A stretch of DNA of 6,706 nucleotides from the NCBI GenBank assembly GCA_963615055.1, contig CAVEFO010000061.1:1-6706 (forward strand). Direction: 5' to 3'. Below the pieces are notes generated by a model, which saw only the letters and a program-made list of their open reading frames with translations, ran no database searches and was not told the origin of the DNA. Shown piece by piece: positions 4,688 through 6,706 of the stretch. This stretch comes from UBA1822 sp963615055 (GTDB lineage: Bacteria; Bacillota; Negativicutes; Veillonellales; Dialisteraceae). A program made the position numbers and the translations under genes. The stretch's first letter is position 1, and the number at the start of each line of letters is the position of its first letter.

Positions 4688-5236
4688 ATGAAAATCCTTT
4701 GGACATTATTTTGGACCTTTGCCGGTATCGGCGTCGTCACCTTCGGCGGCGGCTATGCCATGCTGCCGTTTTTAGAGCGCGACATCGTCGGAAAACGCCG
4801 GTGGGCGACCACGGAAGAGCTCATGGATTATTTTGCCCTCGGCCAATGCACACCCGGCATGATTGCCGTCAATGTCGCCACCTTCGTCGGCTATAAAATT
4901 TCCGGCTTTTGGGGCGCCTTCTTTGCGACGCTGGGGATTGTGACACCCTCCTTTGTAATCATCTCCGTCATTGCCGCCTTCCTTTCCGGTTTCTCCGATT
5001 CCCCGCTCGTCATTCACGGCTTTGCCGGTATCCGCGCCTGTGTGTGCGTCCTCATTCTGGACGCCGTCCTCACCCTTTCCAAAAAAACATTGAAAGAGAA
5101 ACGGCCGCTCCTCATCTTTCTCTTCATCCTCGCCCTCGCCGCTCTGACACCCACCGGCCCCGTCCTTTTGACCGTCACCGCCGGCGTCCTCGGCCTTCTC
5201 TTCATGCCGAGAGCGGAGAAAGGAGCCGAAAAATGA
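4688..5236 (+). CDS. chrA: Chromate transporter family protein, short CHR subunit 1 (182 aa)
   Basis: This is a single-CHR-domain membrane protein of 182 aa, normal for the short-chain members that work as pairs. It has FGGGYAMLPFLERD at 19-32 and QCTPGMIAVNVATFVGY at 53-69, the two family signatures. Hydrophobic segments lie at about 5-28, 72-100, 107-130 and 140-172. The family exports chromate in tested members; in an anaerobe the real substrate may be another oxyanion or unknown. The ATG at 4688 has AAAGGAG 5 nt upstream; an in-frame earlier ATG at 4625 overlaps the promoter and is rejected. The stop overlaps the start of the second subunit (ATGA). In Bacillus both halves of such a pair are needed for resistance, which makes a heteromeric transporter likely here. 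Confidence 0.92.
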   Translation: MKILWTLFWTFAGIGVVTFGGGYAMLPFLERDIVGKRRWATTEELMDYFALGQCTPGMIAVNVATFVGYKISGFWGAFFATLGIVTPSFVIISVIAAFLSGFSDSPLVIHGFAGIRACVCVLILDAVLTLSKKTLKEKRPLLIFLFILALAALTPTGPVLLTVTAGVLGLLFMPRAEKGAEK

Positions 5237-5814
5237 CTGAACTTTGGACAAATATATACGTGCAACTTTTCTATGAATTTTTCAAAACAGGACTCTTTGC
5301 CGTCGGCGGCGGTCTTGCCACCCTCCCGTTTCTCGTCAACATATCCGAGACGACCGGCTGGTTTTCCGCCTCCGACATCGCGAATATGATCGCCATCTCC
5401 GAATCGACTCCCGGCCCCTTGGGCATCAATATGGCAACCTACGCCGGCTACCAAACGCGCGGTCTTTGGGGCAGTCTTGTCGCGACAGCCGGCATCGTCG
5501 CGCCCGCGCTCATCGTGATTATCCTCGTCTCCCGCGCGCTCACCGCCTTCCAAACATCTCCCATCGTCGCCCGGATTTTCTACGGCCTGCGCCCCGCCAG
5601 CTGCGCCCTCATCACCGCGGCCGGCCTCGGCGTCGCCAAAATTTCCCTCCTTCGCCCCGCGCTCTACGAAGAAACGGGGAACATTCTCTCTCTCCTTGAT
5701 TGGAAAAGCCTGCTGCTCGCCTGTTTCCTCTGGTACGCCCTCCGGAAATGGAAGAAACATCCCATTCTCTACATCGCATTCTCCGCCTGCTGCGGCATTC
5801 TCCTCTCACTTTGA
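5233..5814 (+). CDS. chrA: Chromate transporter family protein, short CHR subunit 2 (193 aa)
   Basis: This is the partner of the preceding gene, translated from an ATG inside its ATGA overlap, with AAAGGAG 7 nt upstream inside the end of subunit 1. It carries VGGGLATLPFLV at 24-35 and ESTPGPLGINMATYAGY at 57-73, equivalent to the signatures of subunit 1. The sequence is clearly diverged, as is usual for the two halves of a split CHR transporter, which are thought to have opposite membrane topology. Hydrophobic segments lie at about 12-35, 78-102, 108-135 and 160-192. A loop at about 138-155 (RPALYEETGNIL) separates the last segments. The stop overlaps the -35 region of the next promoter. The substrate is not visible from sequence. 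Confidence 0.92.
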   Translation: MTELWTNIYVQLFYEFFKTGLFAVGGGLATLPFLVNISETTGWFSASDIANMIAISESTPGPLGINMATYAGYQTRGLWGSLVATAGIVAPALIVIILVSRALTAFQTSPIVARIFYGLRPASCALITAAGLGVAKISLLRPALYEETGNILSLLDWKSLLLACFLWYALRKWKKHPILYIAFSACCGILLSL

Positions 5815-5841
5815 GACAAAAACGCTCCCATCTGCTATAAT
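5811..5841 (+). promoter_or_regulatory. Extended -10 promoter of the AdoMetDC-like gene
   Basis: TGCTATAAT (5833-5841) is a consensus extended -10 element. Possible -35 boxes are TTGAGA (5811-5816, 19-nt spacer) or GAGACA (5813-5818, 17-nt spacer). The -35 region overlaps the stop codon of the second CHR gene. Confidence 0.72.
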
Positions 5842-5881
5842 GACAGAAATATTTCATTTCATTTCAAACAAAGGAACCGTC

Positions 5882-6382
5882 ATGGAAAGCTACATCGGAA
5901 AACATCTTTTGATTGACTGCTATCGCTGCAAAGAAGGCGTAATCGACGCAGCCCATCTCCTCATCCCGCTCATGGAGCAAGCCGCGAAAAAATTGGACGC
6001 CGAGCTCTACGGCACCTTCTATCACGAAAGCGACCACGAAATCATCGTCGCAGGCTTCGGCGACAATATCCACATCGACATCCACGCCTACCCGATCGAA
6101 AATTACACCGCCGTCGACATCTACCTCTACGACACGGACCTCAATCCCGCCGCCTGTATGCGCATCCTGCGCGACTATCTCCAGCCGGACAAAATCCGCG
6201 CCACCTCCGTCAAAAGAGGAAATATCGACCGGAAACTGGATCTCAAACCGAAAATCAAATCCAGCTCGACCACCATCCGCAAAATGCGCCACACCGGCCG
6301 CCAACTCAATGACGCCGGACAGAAAGTCGTCAATCTCTTCAACAAAGGCCGCAAAAATCTGATAAAACGGACGCGTCGCTAA
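5882..6382 (+). CDS. S-adenosylmethionine decarboxylase-like protein lacking the pyruvoyl serine (166 aa)
   Basis: The N-terminus, GKHLLIDCYRCKEGVID at 6-22, matches the GRH-LL-D-YGC start of bacterial SpeD. The segment IDIHAYPIENYTAVDIYLY (65-83) matches its IHTWPE-GY-AVDVF block. SpeD enzymes cut themselves before a serine in an ESH motif to make the pyruvoyl cofactor for decarboxylating AdoMet in polyamine synthesis. Here the equivalent stretch is GFGDNIHID, with no Ser. The partner Ser of the SGVVV motif and the catalytic Cys after AVDVF are also replaced (Ile and Tyr), while the His of IHAYP is kept. An added tail of about 55 residues, rich in Lys and Arg (from about 110, ending KRTRR), could bind nucleic acid or polyanions. 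The ATG at 5882 follows AAAGGAA by 5 nt. It is probably a non-catalytic homologue, and its role is unknown. It has its own promoter and terminator. Confidence 0.8.
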   Translation: MESYIGKHLLIDCYRCKEGVIDAAHLLIPLMEQAAKKLDAELYGTFYHESDHEIIVAGFGDNIHIDIHAYPIENYTAVDIYLYDTDLNPAACMRILRDYLQPDKIRATSVKRGNIDRKLDLKPKIKSSSTTIRKMRHTGRQLNDAGQKVVNLFNKGRKNLIKRTRR

Positions 6383-6413
6383 GGAATCTCGGATTAAAAA
6401 CTCTGTATACGAT

Positions 6414-6444
6414 AAAAGCCAAGCAAATCGTTGCTTGGCTTTTT
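6414..6444 (+). terminator. Strong Rho-independent terminator
   Basis: AAAAGCCAAGCAA pairs perfectly with TTGCTTGGCTTTT (13 bp) around loop ATCG and is followed by another T. It lies 31 nt after the stop of the AdoMetDC-like gene. The A-run on the other side would let it also work on the minus strand. Confidence 0.92.
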
Positions 6445-6508
6445 GTATGGAAGTACAAAGATTGGCAGCCCGGAAGAGTCCTTGATTTTCAGCAATACAT
6501 GAAACGCA

Positions 6509-6541
6509 AGACGTCAGATTGGCGGGCATCAGACGTCAGAT
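6509..6541. repeat. 11-bp direct repeat
   Basis: AGACGTCAGAT occurs at 6509-6519 and 6531-6541, a 22-bp period. The core GACGTC is itself palindromic. Each copy could be a protein-binding site, but no promoter or gene start is near. Confidence 0.7.
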
Positions 6542-6570
6542 GTTTGCTCGGCTTTTTTGTCAGGCGCAAG

Positions 6571-6605
6571 ATAGTTGTTAGTTGCCAGCTGTTAGCTTTT
6601 AGTTT
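6571..6605. repeat. Degenerate heptamer array, five units
   Basis: Five 7-bp units in a row: ATAGTTG, TTAGTTG, CCAGCTG, TTAGCTT, TTAGTTT. They share TTAG with a variable end and keep exact 7-bp register. They are followed 39 bp later by a second array of the same length. Confidence 0.7.
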
Positions 6606-6644
6606 TGGGTGTCACATAGAGATTGAGACGGCAAAGGTCAAAAG

Positions 6645-6679
6645 TTAGCAATTAGCAATTAGCAGTGAGCAGTTAGCAG
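6645..6679. repeat. Heptamer array TTAGCAA/G, five units
   Basis: Five tandem units: TTAGCAA, TTAGCAA, TTAGCAG, TGAGCAG, TTAGCAG. The motif is related to the array at 6571-6605 and has the same length (35 bp), consistent with an expanded simple repeat in intergenic DNA. Confidence 0.85.
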
Positions 6680-6706
6680 TGCAGGTGTCGCTTCGCGACG
6701 ATTTCA

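Larger units (their letters stand above)
6445..6706. other. Gene-free intergenic stretch
   Basis: I see no supported coding region on either strand in these 262 bp. The stretch contains an 11-bp direct repeat, two heptamer arrays (listed separately) and a 5-bp hairpin GTCGC-TTC-GCGAC at 6687-6699 near the window end. Confidence 0.6.

Noticed and set aside
4504..4740. Minus-strand 78-codon frame ahead of the His-rich gene
   Set aside because: It overlaps the chr promoter and the start of the first CHR gene, has a basic low-complexity end and shows no convincing ribosome binding site.
5014..5760. Minus-strand open frame (248 codons) across the CHR genes
   Set aside because: The Glu/Gly/Asp-rich composition mirrors the hydrophobic CHR genes on the other strand. 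There is no ribosome binding site or family resemblance.
5864..6529. Minus-strand open frame (221 codons) across the AdoMetDC-like gene and its terminator
   Set aside because: It crosses a strong terminator and is the shadow of a gene with a good start, promoter and family motifs.

Overview
The window looks like part of a chromosome from an anaerobic Firmicute. C-ending codons, a short split chromate-transporter pair, a UPF0597-type desulfidase and a phage with a GP20-type scaffold would fit a Negativicutes member such as the Selenomonas/Dialister/Megasphaera group, but that assignment is an impression and not proven here. Two blocks of host genes flank about 2.7 kb of decayed prophage.

Left part (1-1829), all on the minus strand. 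An N-terminally truncated O6-alkylguanine-DNA alkyltransferase fragment runs off the window edge. It abuts the terminator of a single tRNA-Lys(CUU) gene that has its own near-consensus promoter. Upstream of that is a cyuA/yhaM-like gene (UPF0597, probable L-cysteine desulfidase) with a recognisable promoter and a leader of about 105 nt.

Middle part (1830-4500), also minus strand. This is a prophage remnant. In reading direction it contains a small His-rich protein (3994-4452), an overlapping Cys-rich 81-aa protein, a series of 51-103-aa hypothetical proteins, a terminator, and a phage GP20-type scaffold gene broken by a roughly 165-bp inverted-repeat block. The order suggests the head-assembly part of a tailed phage with both ends lost. 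Five copies of a palindromic element sit at the 3' ends of the small genes. The small genes are partly duplicated: two MEKV...EWILDD paralogues, plus a 20-codon fossil of a third gene cut exactly at one palindrome. This pattern suggests cassette-like shuffling bounded by the palindromes.

Right part (4625-6706), plus strand. A promoter drives two overlapping short CHR-family genes, whose products presumably form one transporter. A second promoter, overlapping the stop of the second CHR gene, drives a 166-aa AdoMet-decarboxylase-like protein. That protein keeps the fold signature but lacks the serine needed to make the pyruvoyl cofactor. A strong terminator follows, then about 260 bp without genes that contains two 35-bp arrays of degenerate heptamers and an 11-bp direct repeat.
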